DNA of 64,000 nt from Saccharopolyspora hirsuta (lineage in GTDB: Bacteria; Actinomycetota; Actinomycetes; Mycobacteriales; Pseudonocardiaceae). Within the stretch, counting starts at the first letter, position 1. Every line of letters starts with the position of its first letter. Positions 50,401 to 59,020 of this stretch are shown piece after piece. The stretch lies in assembly GCF_008630535.1 (NCBI RefSeq), contig NZ_VWPH01000021.1, positions 1-64,000 on the forward strand, written 5' to 3'. The translations under genes were made by a program, and so were the position numbers. The notes under the pieces were generated by a model. It had not been told where the DNA came from, made no database searches, and worked only from the letters and a program-made list of their open reading frames with translations.

Positions 50401-51184
50401 GCTGACGTCGCGCACGTCCGCGACTCCCTGGCCCGCCGGTCGACCGCCGGTGAGCTCGTGCTGCTGGTCAACACCGCCGACGAGCCAGTGATCGAGCGGA
50501 TACTCACCCCGAGGCTGGCGCTGACCATCGCCGAGAACCTGGCCTTCGACGCGGGCCAGCACGTGCTGGTCGTGCTCAGCGACATGACCAGCTACGCCGA
50601 GGCCCTCCGCGAGATCTCCGCTGCGCGAGGGGAGATCCCGGGGCGCCGTGCTTACCCCGGAAATCTCTACAGCGACCTGGCGTCGGTGTACGCGCGGTGC
50701 GGCCGGATCCGCGGTCGTTCCGGATCGGTGACGGTGCTGCCCGTGCTCACCATGCCGGGCGGGGACATCACCGACCCGGTTCCGGATCTCACCGGCTACA
50801 TCACTGAAGGGCAGGTCGTGCTGTCGCGGGAACGGGGTGGCTACCCGCCGATCGATCCGCTGTCCTCGTTGCCCCGCCTCATGCGCGCCGGGCCGGACCC
50901 GCGCGGATCATCTGCCGGTGGCCGCGCAGCTCGTCGCGGCGCTGGCACGGGCCCGTCAGGTGCGGGAACTCTTCGACCTGATCGGAGCTGCGGCGTTGAG
51001 CCAGACCCGGGCCTACCTGGAGTTCGAGGAAGCGTTCCGAAGCGATCTGGTCGATCAGCGTCCGGACGAGTCCCGCAGCTTCGACGACACGCTTGACCGC
51101 GCTTGGCGGGCGCTCCTGCATCTACCGGCCCGCGAACTGACCATGCTGCCGGGCGAACTCGTCGACCTCCACCGAACCGGGTGA
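50401..51184 (+). pseudogene. V-type ATPase subunit B, 5'-truncated and frameshifted
   Basis: The segments LVNTADEPVIERILTPRLAL, HVLVVLSDMTSYAEALREIS, GRRAYPGNLYSDLASVYARC and LTMPGGDITDPVPDLTGYIT are classic subunit B of V/A-type ATPases. The N-terminal half with the P-loop region is absent. Near 50,890 the frame shifts by one, and the C-terminal part continues as TRADHLPVAAQLVAALARAR to the stop at 51184. Subunit D follows directly. The gene would be inactive. Its broken 5' end abuts the broken 5' end of the minus-strand DUF3558 remnant. Confidence 0.8.
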
Positions 51185-51189
51185 TCACC

Positions 51190-51803
51190 GTGGCCGAGAT
51201 CAGGGTTCCTCCGGGACGCGCGAACCGGCTGAGGCTGCGTCGGCGGCTGGAAGTCGTCGAACGCGGCGCCGTCCTGCTGGAGCAGAAGATGAGGGCCCTC
51301 CGGCAGGAGGAGTACCGGTTGGCGGCCCGTGCTGAAGCCAGCGGGAGGGAATGGGGGCGGTCAGCGGCCACGGCCGAAGAATGGTCGCTCCGTGCGGTCC
51401 TGCTGGCTGGGCAAGGTTGGCTGCGCATGGCAGATCCCGGTTCGACGGTTGAGGTGTCCGTGTGCTGACAGCGTCGATGGGAGTGCGCTACCCGGTCAGC
51501 ATCAATCGTGCCCCGCAGCCCCACGAGCACGCCTCGTTCGCGGTCCCGTGCAGCGCGGCGTTGATCGAGGCTGCCGAAGCGCATGTCGCCGCGCTCGAGT
51601 TCGCATTGCAGCATGCGGCCGACTGCACGGTGCTGCGGCTCGTCCGCGCCGAGATCGCCGCGACCCGGCAGCGCGTGCGGGTGTTGCGGCGTTACTGGGT
51701 CCCGAAGCTGCAAACGGCGCTGATCACCACGGAGTTCGCGCTCGAAGAGCAGGAACGCTCCGAAGCCCTGCGGCGGCGGTGGGCGGAACGCAGCAGCAGT
51801 TGA
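51190..51803 (+). pseudogene. V-type ATPase subunit D, frameshifted
   Basis: The first part (GTG at 51190 or 51181; VPPGRANRLRLRRRLEVVER, GAVLLEQKMRALRQEEYRL) is the N-terminal helix of subunit D, the central stalk. It stops at 51468. The second part begins in another frame at about 51,462 (GVRYPVSINRAP, IAATRQRVRVLRRYWVPKLQ, then ITTEFALEEQERSEALRRRW) and is the C-terminal helix. A two-base duplication in GTGTGCTG explains the shift. With subunit B broken as well, the locus is a dying V-ATPase operon. Confidence 0.75.
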
Positions 51804-51892
51804 TCAACAAGGTGTTGATCAACTAGTAAGTGCTCTAAATGTCGTCGTGGTCAACGACCGGGTTGTCACGCACGACTCGCGCTGCGCGGAGG

Positions 51893-52888
51893 TCAGCCCT
51901 GCGCAGGCCCGTTGATGAGCAGCTCGGCGGGTTCGCGGCGCGGCGCGGCGGTGGTGGTGGTCCCGTGGCCGATCCGCAGCAGCGCCTGCGGTGCAGCGTG
52001 CCCGCCGAGGAGATCGTGGACTTCCTGACGGGTTTCCGGCAGTTCGAGGACTTGGGAGATCACCGAGGCGGCCAGCCCTCGCGCAGTAGCGGTCAGCCAC
52101 AGCCGCTGCAGAGCCTGTCCGGACTGCAGTTCGGCCTCCTGGTCGTCGGTGCGGCTGCACAGCAGGGCCAGCAGCGGATGGGATTCGAACTTCGTTCCCG
52201 GTGCACGTTCGGTCTGGCCGACGGTGAAGTCGCGGTTCACCCACTGGTCCTGGAGCCCGGGCTTGGGGCCGGCGGCCGACAACGGCACGCCTTCGGAGCT
52301 GTCGTCGCCGCGGCCGACCCAGGCCGCCAGCTCGGCTCGGTACCGTTCGTCGGACATCTGCACGCGGTGTGCACGGTGCACCAACCCTTCGAGCGTGCCC
52401 AGTTGACCCGGCGGTACCACGTGCAACCAGGTGTGCTCCTCCTGCACGGCGCGAACGAGCTCGTGGCGGTCCTCGGTTGAGACCGGGGTGTTCTGGAACG
52501 GCTGCCGGTGGCTGTGCCGACGGGGGATCGCTTCGCACAGCTGGACGTCACCGGGGCGCGGATGTTCGTGCCCGCCGCTGCGGATCTCGGCCAGCGCGGT
52601 GGCGGAACCCAGGGACGGCAGCAGCGTCACCAGCGGGTGGACTCCCGCCTGCGTCAAGGCGAGTCGGAGGTTGAACAGAGCGGCTCCGCACGCCAGCCGC
52701 AGTTCGCGGTCTTCCGGGTCCGCTACGGGCAGTCTGCGCTTCGGGTCCGCGTGCAGTTCGATCAGGTGCGGCATGATCCGGAAGCGCCAGGGCTGGCTGT
52801 TGTGCAACGACGGGGCCATCCCGGCGAGCCGGATGACCTGTTCGACCTGGCAGGAGGTCAGGCCGAGTGCTGCGGGGAACGTCGGCAT
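51893..52888 (-). CDS. Acg-family nitroreductase-like protein
   Basis: 331 residues from the ATG at 52888 (MPTFPAALGLTSCQ), with GGAGGCGAAG upstream. MAPSLHNSQPWRFRI near residue 30, LRLACGAALFNLRLALTQAG and GLAASVISQVLELPETRQE match the Acg (Rv2032) group of the nitroreductase superfamily, which binds or stores flavin in dormancy. A second Acg gene is at 62542. It is divergent from the universal stress protein gene over a site resembling a DosR box. Confidence 0.85.
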   Translation of the reverse strand: MPTFPAALGLTSCQVEQVIRLAGMAPSLHNSQPWRFRIMPHLIELHADPKRRLPVADPEDRELRLACGAALFNLRLALTQAGVHPLVTLLPSLGSATALAEIRSGGHEHPRPGDVQLCEAIPRRHSHRQPFQNTPVSTEDRHELVRAVQEEHTWLHVVPPGQLGTLEGLVHRAHRVQMSDERYRAELAAWVGRGDDSSEGVPLSAAGPKPGLQDQWVNRDFTVGQTERAPGTKFESHPLLALLCSRTDDQEAELQSGQALQRLWLTATARGLAASVISQVLELPETRQEVHDLLGGHAAPQALLRIGHGTTTTAAPRREPAELLINGPAQG

Positions 52889-52946
52889 CTTCGCCTCCGC
52901 GGGCTCGATGTGCTCACGATGCCAGTTGCGCTGGCTTGCGGGGGAG

Positions 52947-52960
52947 GGGCCAACGGCCTC
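52947..52960. promoter_or_regulatory. DosR-box-like site GGGCCAACGGCCTC
   Basis: Fits GGGNC-N4-GNCCC except for one T. It lies between the divergent Acg gene (start 52888) and the universal stress protein gene (start 53049), about 60 and 90 bases from them. Confidence 0.4.
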
Positions 52961-53048
52961 GGTGGGGACAGCACTGGTGACGAAGTGCTCTGATCCCGCA
53001 GCGGTCGTCTGCCGCAGCCTGGACCCGGCGCGTGAGGGGGCGTTCCGG

Positions 53049-53936
53049 ATGGTGAAGAGTGTTCGCAAACCGGTGGTGGTGGGGTACGACCTGGCCGCGC
53101 AGTCCCGCCGAGCGGTGTGGTGGGCGGCGCGCGAGGCGTCCGGTCGCCGTTTGCCGTTGCAGCTGGTTCACGTGTTGACCTGGCCGTTCGAGAAGAGCAT
53201 CCCGATGGTCGTGCCGGGTGAGGGCGACGTGCTGGAGCCACTGCAGGACCTGCTGCGTCGGGAACTCGGCGAGCTGGTCGCGGGCTGCCGGGAGATCGAC
53301 GCGGAGCTCGAGGTGCGCGACGAGTTGCGGTTCGGGGATCCGGTCGAGACCTTGTCGGAGTTGTCGGGCGATGCCGAGCTGCTGGTGCTGGGCGGGCCCC
53401 GCATCGAGGTCGAGATGGGGGTGCTGGGATCGACCTCGGCGGAGCTGCTGACCCGCCGCGCCGGGGCTCCGGTGGTGGTGGTCCGAGGCACGGGCGAGCA
53501 GCCCGATCCGCGACCCGTCGTGGTGGGCGTGGACGGGTCGGCGGCGAGCCGCAAGGCCATCGGGTTCGCCTACGACTTCGCTTCGCGCCACGGCAACGCA
53601 CTGGTCGCTGTGCACGCGTGGAGCGACCTGCCGTTTGATCCTTTCACGTGGGTGCAGCACTGGGAGCTGCCGTGGGAGGAGGTGCGCGAGGAAGCGTTGG
53701 AAGTGCTCGCTTCCTGCCTGGCCGGTTGGGGCGAGCACTACCCGGACGTCAAGGTCCGGCGCGCGATCAGCCCGGAGAAACCCGCCGACGCGCTGCTCCG
53801 GGAAGCGAAGGACGCGGCACTGGTCGTGGTGGGAAGCCACGGCAGGGGTCTGTTCCGTCGCGCGCTGCTGGGCTCGGTGAGCCACGCCGTCGTGAACAGG
53901 GCTCGGTGCCCGGTCGCGGTCATGCGAATTGGGTGA
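53049..53936 (+). CDS. Two-domain universal stress protein
   Basis: 295 residues from the ATG at 53049. Two UspA domains: VVVGYDLAAQSRRAVWWAAR to VLGSTSAELLTRRAGAPVVV, and VVVGVDGSAASRKAIGFAYD to VVVGSHGRGLFRRALLGSVS. The second has the ATP-binding G-x2-G-x9-G[ST] pattern; the first is degenerate. Tandem Usp proteins belong to the mycobacterial DosR regulon. The upstream region carries a DosR-like site. Confidence 0.9.
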   Translation: MVKSVRKPVVVGYDLAAQSRRAVWWAAREASGRRLPLQLVHVLTWPFEKSIPMVVPGEGDVLEPLQDLLRRELGELVAGCREIDAELEVRDELRFGDPVETLSELSGDAELLVLGGPRIEVEMGVLGSTSAELLTRRAGAPVVVVRGTGEQPDPRPVVVGVDGSAASRKAIGFAYDFASRHGNALVAVHAWSDLPFDPFTWVQHWELPWEEVREEALEVLASCLAGWGEHYPDVKVRRAISPEKPADALLREAKDAALVVVGSHGRGLFRRALLGSVSHAVVNRARCPVAVMRIG

Positions 53937-53941
53937 ACTTG

Positions 53942-54028
53942 TCACGACTCCGCCACCACGTCGCGGACGATGGCCACCGGGCACGGAGCGTGGTGCAGCA
54001 CTCTCGCCATGCCGAAGCGGGTGCGCAC
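53942..54028 (-). pseudogene. Remnant of a universal stress protein C-terminus
   Basis: On the minus strand VRTRFGMARVLHHAPCPVAI and VRDVVAES end at a stop at 53942. This is the usual C-terminal strand of UspA proteins, with nothing upstream in frame. A second stress-protein gene seems to have been lost here. The rest of the 53,937-54,276 gap holds only a DosR-like site and a 20-codon hydrophobic frame. Confidence 0.45.
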
Positions 54029-54190
54029 GGTCGCGCAGTGGATCGAGGTGCGGAGTCATCGCGATCGCGGTGCTGGCACTGCTCGGCGTCGCCGGGCCCG
54101 TGAGGTGGGAGCGATGTCGCTGCTACTCGCGGGCGTGCTGATCGCAGGAGTCTTGATCGCCGCGTGCACGTGCTGAGCGACCTGGACGCA

Positions 54191-54204
54191 GGGCCCATCG
54201 GCTC
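54191..54204. promoter_or_regulatory. DosR-box-like site GGGCCCATCGGCTC
   Basis: Fits GGGNC-N4-GNCCC except for one T, the same position as in the 52947 site. It lies 73 bases upstream of the DUF3040 gene. Confidence 0.35.
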
Positions 54205-54276
54205 TGTTCGACGTGCTCGTCGTCCGGGGATGCTTTTGGCGCAATGTTCTCGTGTTCGTCGGCTTGGAGGTTTCCC

Positions 54277-54543
54277 GTGTTGCGGCGCCACGAGCGGCGA
54301 CTCTTCGACGCGATCGAGCAGCGGTTGCGCTCCGAGGACCCGGGGTTGGCGCGCAGGATGGCCCGAGCCCACGCGTTGGTGCGTACCCTGGCGTGGTTCA
54401 CGCTGGCTCGAGCGCTCGGCTCGGTGGCGGCATTCCTCGCGCTGGTCTCCCTCGTCTTGGCCGAAGGCGCGGCGTTCCTGATCGTCGGGAGCCTCGCTGC
54501 AGCACTGTTCGCGTGCTCCGGTCGGCGAGTTCAATCGGAGTGA
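54277..54543 (+). CDS. DUF3040 membrane protein
   Basis: 88 residues from a GTG with GGAGG 6 bases upstream. LRRHERRLFDAIEQRLRSED is the family start, followed by two helices (FTLARALGSVAAFLALVSLV, AAFLIVGSLAAALFACSG). A small actinobacterial membrane protein without a known role. It overlaps an in-frame ATG (54543) of the next gene region. Confidence 0.8.
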   Translation: MLRRHERRLFDAIEQRLRSEDPGLARRMARAHALVRTLAWFTLARALGSVAAFLALVSLVLAEGAAFLIVGSLAAALFACSGRRVQSE

Positions 54544-54557
54544 TGAAGAGGTGCGCG

Positions 54558-54827
54558 ATGCTCAAGACAGAACACTGGTCAGTCGACATCGATCTCACGG
54601 AAGAGGACGACCGTACGTTCGCGAAAGCACGGCTGCGCACGCGAGACGCGACCGATCTCCAGGGCGCGGGTGTGGCCAAGCGAAACCCTGACGACATCAA
54701 TGTGCCGGAGATCGGGGCTGAGCTGGCTGCGGCGCGCGCGTTGTTCGAGCTTGCCCACCAGCTGCTGCGAGCGGCGACGACCGATGTGGAACAGCTGACC
54801 GGTGAACCGGCCCACCTGCACAGCTGA
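54558..54827 (+). CDS. DUF1876 (dsRBD-like) protein
   Basis: 89 residues from the ATG at 54558 (AGAGG upstream; an ATG at 54543 is possible). EHWSVDIDLTEEDDRTFAKA and VAKRNPDDINVPEIGAELAA are characteristic. Such proteins occur in dormancy-type regulons (Rv1738-like) and have been proposed to act on ribosomes. Co-transcribed with DUF3040. Confidence 0.8.
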   Translation: MLKTEHWSVDIDLTEEDDRTFAKARLRTRDATDLQGAGVAKRNPDDINVPEIGAELAAARALFELAHQLLRAATTDVEQLTGEPAHLHS

Positions 54828-54846
54828 GGCAGCCTCCAGCGCTTGA

Positions 54847-57270
54847 TCAGGTGGAGTCGTCCTGCCACGGCCGGTGCTCGAGCGAGAAGCGCGCGGTCTC
54901 GCCGGCGCCGAGCAGGACGGTCCGGTCGCCGCAGGCGCAGGTGATGGGTGGCCGGGCGTGTCCGGGTGCGGTGCGCACGGTGGCCGTGCGGCCGGTGACG
55001 GTGATGGCGAGAGGCTGGCCTCGGTAGCGGAGGGTCAGCTCCAGGTCGCCGAGCTCGGTCGGCCACTGCGGGTTGAGGCGCAGCGCGCCGTCGCGGACTT
55101 CGATGCCGGCGAAGCAGCGTTGGAGGAGATCGATGCTGCCGGACATGGCGGCGAGGTGGATGCCTTCGCTGGTGGTGCCGCGCTGGGTGTCGTGGACGTC
55201 GGCGGCGAGGGCGTGGTCGAAGAACTCCAGCGCGCGGTGCCGGTGGCTTCGGGCGAGGACCCAGGCGTGCACGACCGCGCTGAGGGTGGAGCCGTGGCTG
55301 GTGCGCTGGAGGTAGTACTCGATGTTGGCCGGGATCGTGCCGGTGGGCATCGGGTAGCCGAGGCCGTCGAGAAGCCCGGCCAGTTCCTCGGCCGAGAGAA
55401 GGTAGAACAGCATCAGCACGTCGGCCTGCTTGGAGGCCTGGTAGCGGTTCGGGTCGTCGCCCTCGGCCTCGAGGATGCGGTCCAGCCGGTGGATGTCGCC
55501 GTAGCGCTGCCGGTAGCCGTCCCAGTCGAGTTCGTCGAGCTGGTTGTAGCCCTCGAACTGGCTGATGATGCCGTCGCCGTGGAAGGGGACGTACATCCGT
55601 TGCGCGATTCGTTTCCACCGGTCGATCTCGCCGTGCCGCAGGTCGAGCTGTTCGACGAGCTGGTGGTGCCGCTCGGCGGGCAGCTCGTGCAGGACCTGCG
55701 CGGCGGTGCGGCACAGCCAGGCCGTCATGACGTTGGTGTAGGCGTTGTTGTCGATGCCGGGGTCCTCCCGCCCCGGGTAGGCGGTGTGGTATTCGTCCGG
55801 GCCGACGACGCCGCGGATGACGTAGCGGTCCCGGCTGCGGTCGTAGTGCGCGAGTGCGGCGAAGAACCGGGTGATCTCCAGCAGCATCTCGGCGCCGAAC
55901 TCGTCGCGGAACTCGTCGTCGCCGGTGGCCCGGTGGTAGTGGTGGATGTTGTGGGCGATGGCGATGCCGACGTGGCGCTGCAGGTGGGTGTGGTCGGGCA
56001 GCCAGCGTCCGGAGCGCGGGTTGAGGTGCAGCTGCTGGCTCTCCTCCCGGCCGTTGCTGCCGCTCTGCCACGGGAACATCGCGCCGGGCAGGCCTGCTTC
56101 GGCGGCCGCGCGGCGTGCTCGGTCGAGCCTGCGGTAGCGGTACATCAGCAGTGCTCGGGCCAGCCGGGGGCGGCGCAGGGTGAGGGTGGGCAGCACGAAC
56201 AGCTCGTCCCAGAACACGTGCCCGCGGTAGGCCTCGCCGTGCAGCCCGCGGGCGGGCACCCCGACGTCGAGATCGCTGCTGTTGGGCGAGACCGTCTGCA
56301 ACAGGTGGAACAGGTGCAGCCGCACCGATCGTTGAGCTTCCTCGCTCATCGAAAGTCCGCAGTGGAACTCGCGATGCAGTCTGGCCCACGCCAGGGCGTG
56401 GGAGCGGCACAGCTCGTCGAAGCCGGGAGCGCAGCGGGCCTCGTCCACGACTTCGACCACCGGTTCGGACGTGGCCGGGTCGCGCGAGGTGCGCAGTGCG
56501 ATGATCTTCTCGATCCGGGCTTCGGATCGTTGGTCGAGGTGGACGGTGATGTCGTGGGCGATTAGGTCGTTCTGCTGGATCAACGTGTGCGCGACGTCGA
56601 CCGGCTCACCGTCCACGAACACCCTTGCGCGCGCGGCTTCGGCGATGCGAACGCGTGACTGGGACGTCCGCGTGTGCAACACCACGGTGTCCGGTGCGGG
56701 CTGGAAGGTGTGGTGGTCGGTGAGGTGCTGGGAGTCGAGGGCGTGGTAGCGGGCGACGCCGCTGTTGGTCACGCGCCCGTCGATGCCGCAGCGGAACGTG
56801 ATCCGCCCGGACCAGTCCTCGGCGACCAGCGCGGTGTCCAGCCCGGCGAGGTGCGGTGCGGACATGTGCACGAACCTGCGCTGCACGACTCGGGTGGTGC
56901 GCCCCCCGTCGTCCCGGAAGCGCAGGCGGCGCACCAGGATTCCGCGTTCGAGGTCGAGCTCCTGCTCGTGGTCGAGCACCTCGACCCGCCGGAGGTCGAA
57001 CCACGGGCCGTCGTCCACCCGGAAGGTCAGCAGCAGCCAGTTCGGCGCGTTGACCAGCGACTCGTCCTCCACCGCCCGCCCCGCTACCTGCGTGGTCAGC
57101 CGGTTGTAGCAGCCCGCGAGGTAGGTGCCGGGGTAGTGCACGTCGTCGGCCGTGGACTCCGGGGCCGCGCCGCGGGTGGCGAAGTAGCCGTTGCCCAGCG
57201 TGCACAGGGCTTCGCGGCGTCCCTCGTCGGCCGGGTCGAAGCCCTGGAAGCCGAACTGCCAGACGCTCAT
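54847..57270 (-). CDS. GH65 disaccharide phosphorylase
   Basis: 807 residues from the ATG at 57270, overlapping the upstream stop (ATGA). The N-terminal domain starts WQFGFQGFDPADEGRREALC with LGNGYFATRG; the (alpha/alpha)6 core has the general-acid motif VVGPDEYH (Glu 493) and NNAYTNVM. Family members phosphorolyse trehalose, kojibiose or maltose to beta-glucose 1-phosphate, which the fused phosphoglucomutase upstream would convert. In M. tuberculosis OtsB1 (Rv2006) the same three modules are in one polypeptide. Confidence 0.88.
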   Translation of the reverse strand: MSVWQFGFQGFDPADEGRREALCTLGNGYFATRGAAPESTADDVHYPGTYLAGCYNRLTTQVAGRAVEDESLVNAPNWLLLTFRVDDGPWFDLRRVEVLDHEQELDLERGILVRRLRFRDDGGRTTRVVQRRFVHMSAPHLAGLDTALVAEDWSGRITFRCGIDGRVTNSGVARYHALDSQHLTDHHTFQPAPDTVVLHTRTSQSRVRIAEAARARVFVDGEPVDVAHTLIQQNDLIAHDITVHLDQRSEARIEKIIALRTSRDPATSEPVVEVVDEARCAPGFDELCRSHALAWARLHREFHCGLSMSEEAQRSVRLHLFHLLQTVSPNSSDLDVGVPARGLHGEAYRGHVFWDELFVLPTLTLRRPRLARALLMYRYRRLDRARRAAAEAGLPGAMFPWQSGSNGREESQQLHLNPRSGRWLPDHTHLQRHVGIAIAHNIHHYHRATGDDEFRDEFGAEMLLEITRFFAALAHYDRSRDRYVIRGVVGPDEYHTAYPGREDPGIDNNAYTNVMTAWLCRTAAQVLHELPAERHHQLVEQLDLRHGEIDRWKRIAQRMYVPFHGDGIISQFEGYNQLDELDWDGYRQRYGDIHRLDRILEAEGDDPNRYQASKQADVLMLFYLLSAEELAGLLDGLGYPMPTGTIPANIEYYLQRTSHGSTLSAVVHAWVLARSHRHRALEFFDHALAADVHDTQRGTTSEGIHLAAMSGSIDLLQRCFAGIEVRDGALRLNPQWPTELGDLELTLRYRGQPLAITVTGRTATVRTAPGHARPPITCACGDRTVLLGAGETARFSLEHRPWQDDST

Positions 57271-58841
57271 GGCACGGGTCGTCTCCTGGCCGGGGGCGCG
57301 ATGCGGGTTAGCAGATCGATCAACGCGCGCGTGCCGTCGACGCTGCAGTGAGCCCAGGTCAGGCGGTCGCCGTGCTCGGCGCTGAGCACCACGATTCCGA
57401 GGCCGTCCTCGTGGACCTCGCGCAGCGCGTCCTCGTCGGTGTAGTCGTCGCCGGCGAACACCGGGACGAGCTCGGGGCCGGTGAGTCCAGCGCGCTCCAG
57501 CAGCCAGCGCACCGCCCGGCCCTTGTTCCAGTCGATGTCGGGCAGCAATTCGACCACCTTGCGGCCGTGCGCCATCCGCAGGCCGGGGAGCTCTGCATCG
57601 ACCTGTCGGGCGGCGGAGACCACTCGACCGACCTCCTCCAGCCGGACGTTGCGGTAGTGCACGGCGAGCGCGAAGCGCTTGCGGTCGACCAGCGCCCCGG
57701 CCACCGGTTCCAGCTCGGCGGACAAGCGCTGCTCCGCGATGTCGAGAACGGGCAGAGCGGCCTTGCCCGTTTCCTGCGCGATCGGCTCGCCACCGGGACC
57801 GGCCATCTCGAACCCGTGGCTGCCCGCGCACCACACGCCCTCGACCCGCACCCGGCCGCGCACATCGCTGAGATCGCGGCCGCTGATCACGGCCACCGGA
57901 CACCAGCGGGCGAGGTTCTGCAACGCCGTCCGGGTCCGCACCGACAGCGAGACCTTCGCCGGGTCCTTGCGGATCGGTGCGAGGGTGCCGTCGAAGTCCA
58001 GCAGCAGCACCGGACGACGACCCCGCAACCGCGAGCTGATCGCGTTCCAGTGCACGAGCCCGTCGGGGATCTCGGAGAGCCGCCGCTGCCCGGATGCCGC
58101 GATCGTCACCTCGTCCAAGCTGGACACCACCACGTCCGCCCCGGCGTCGGCCAGCCGACTCGGCAGGCCTGCCCGGTCGATGCCGAGAACCAGCGCGAAC
58201 CCACCAGCGCGGGCCGCCGCCACACCCGCTTCGGCATCCTCCACCACCGCGGTCTGGGACGGTGGGATGCCCAGCCGCCGGGCGGCTTCGAGGAAGAGCG
58301 CGGGATCGGGTTTGCCGGGCAGCTCCAGCTCCGCCGCAACCACGCCGTCGACGCGGACGTCGAACAGCTGCTCGATGCCCGCGCGTTCGAGCACGCGGGC
58401 GCAGTTTCGGCTCGCGGAGATCACGGCCGTCTCGACGTGGTGCCGACGCAGCGACTCGACGAGTGAGACGGCATCGGCGAACACCTCCGCGCCGTGCTCG
58501 TCGAGAGCGCGCAGGAAGTGCTCGTCCTTGAGCTTGCCCAGTCCGTGGGCGGTCTCCCCACCGGCTTCGTCACCCACGTCGCCGCGGGGCAGCCCGATTC
58601 CGCGGGAGTGCAGGAAGTCCAGGACGCCGTCGACGCGAGACTTGCCGTCCACGTGGTGCCGGTAGTCGTCATCGGTGAACGGGCGGTGGTCCTCCGACGG
58701 GGTCGGGGAGCGCTCGGCCAGGTACTGGTCGAACAAGACCTTCCACGCCGCGGAGTGCAGACGTGCGGTGTTGGTCAGCACTCCGTCCATGTCGAACAGC
58801 ACAGCGCGGTGGACGTGGGGATCGATGCTGGTTGCGACCAT
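57267..58841 (-). CDS. Fused beta-phosphoglucomutase-like HAD and trehalose-6-phosphate phosphatase
   Basis: 524 residues from the ATG at 58841 with GGAG upstream. The N-terminal HAD domain has DMDGVLTNT (Asp 17, Asp 19) and LPGKPDPALFLEAARRLG; the C-terminal OtsB domain has DFDGTLAP (Asp 282, Asp 284), VAVISGRDLSDVR and VFAGDDYTDEDAL. It would interconvert beta-glucose phosphates and dephosphorylate trehalose 6-phosphate. Coupling to the GH65 gene makes a trehalose/disaccharide turnover operon. Confidence 0.9.
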   Translation of the reverse strand: MVATSIDPHVHRAVLFDMDGVLTNTARLHSAAWKVLFDQYLAERSPTPSEDHRPFTDDDYRHHVDGKSRVDGVLDFLHSRGIGLPRGDVGDEAGGETAHGLGKLKDEHFLRALDEHGAEVFADAVSLVESLRRHHVETAVISASRNCARVLERAGIEQLFDVRVDGVVAAELELPGKPDPALFLEAARRLGIPPSQTAVVEDAEAGVAAARAGGFALVLGIDRAGLPSRLADAGADVVVSSLDEVTIAASGQRRLSEIPDGLVHWNAISSRLRGRRPVLLLDFDGTLAPIRKDPAKVSLSVRTRTALQNLARWCPVAVISGRDLSDVRGRVRVEGVWCAGSHGFEMAGPGGEPIAQETGKAALPVLDIAEQRLSAELEPVAGALVDRKRFALAVHYRNVRLEEVGRVVSAARQVDAELPGLRMAHGRKVVELLPDIDWNKGRAVRWLLERAGLTGPELVPVFAGDDYTDEDALREVHEDGLGIVVLSAEHGDRLTWAHCSVDGTRALIDLLTRIAPPARRRPVP

Positions 58842-59020
58842 GGCGGCTCCACACGGGAATCGGCGTGCTCGCGGAGTACCCACATCGGCTCCCGAGTACT
58901 GCAGTGCGCCCCTCACCGGTAACCCCGGCCGCCGTGCTGGAAGAGCGGACGGGCCCTATCGTCGCTACAGAGGTGGAGCGCGCTTCTCCCGAACGGACTC
59001 GGGTGAGAGGAGCCGGTCCG

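Noticed and set aside
54114..54176. 20-codon hydrophobic frame (MSLLLAGVLIAGVLIAACTC)
   Set aside because: It has GGGAG upstream but is too short to support without homologues; may be a chance reading beside the stress-protein remnant.
54874..56565. Long plus-strand frame antisense to the GH65 gene
   Set aside because: Gly/Val/Ala-rich mirror of the GH65 codons; no start signal and no motif.
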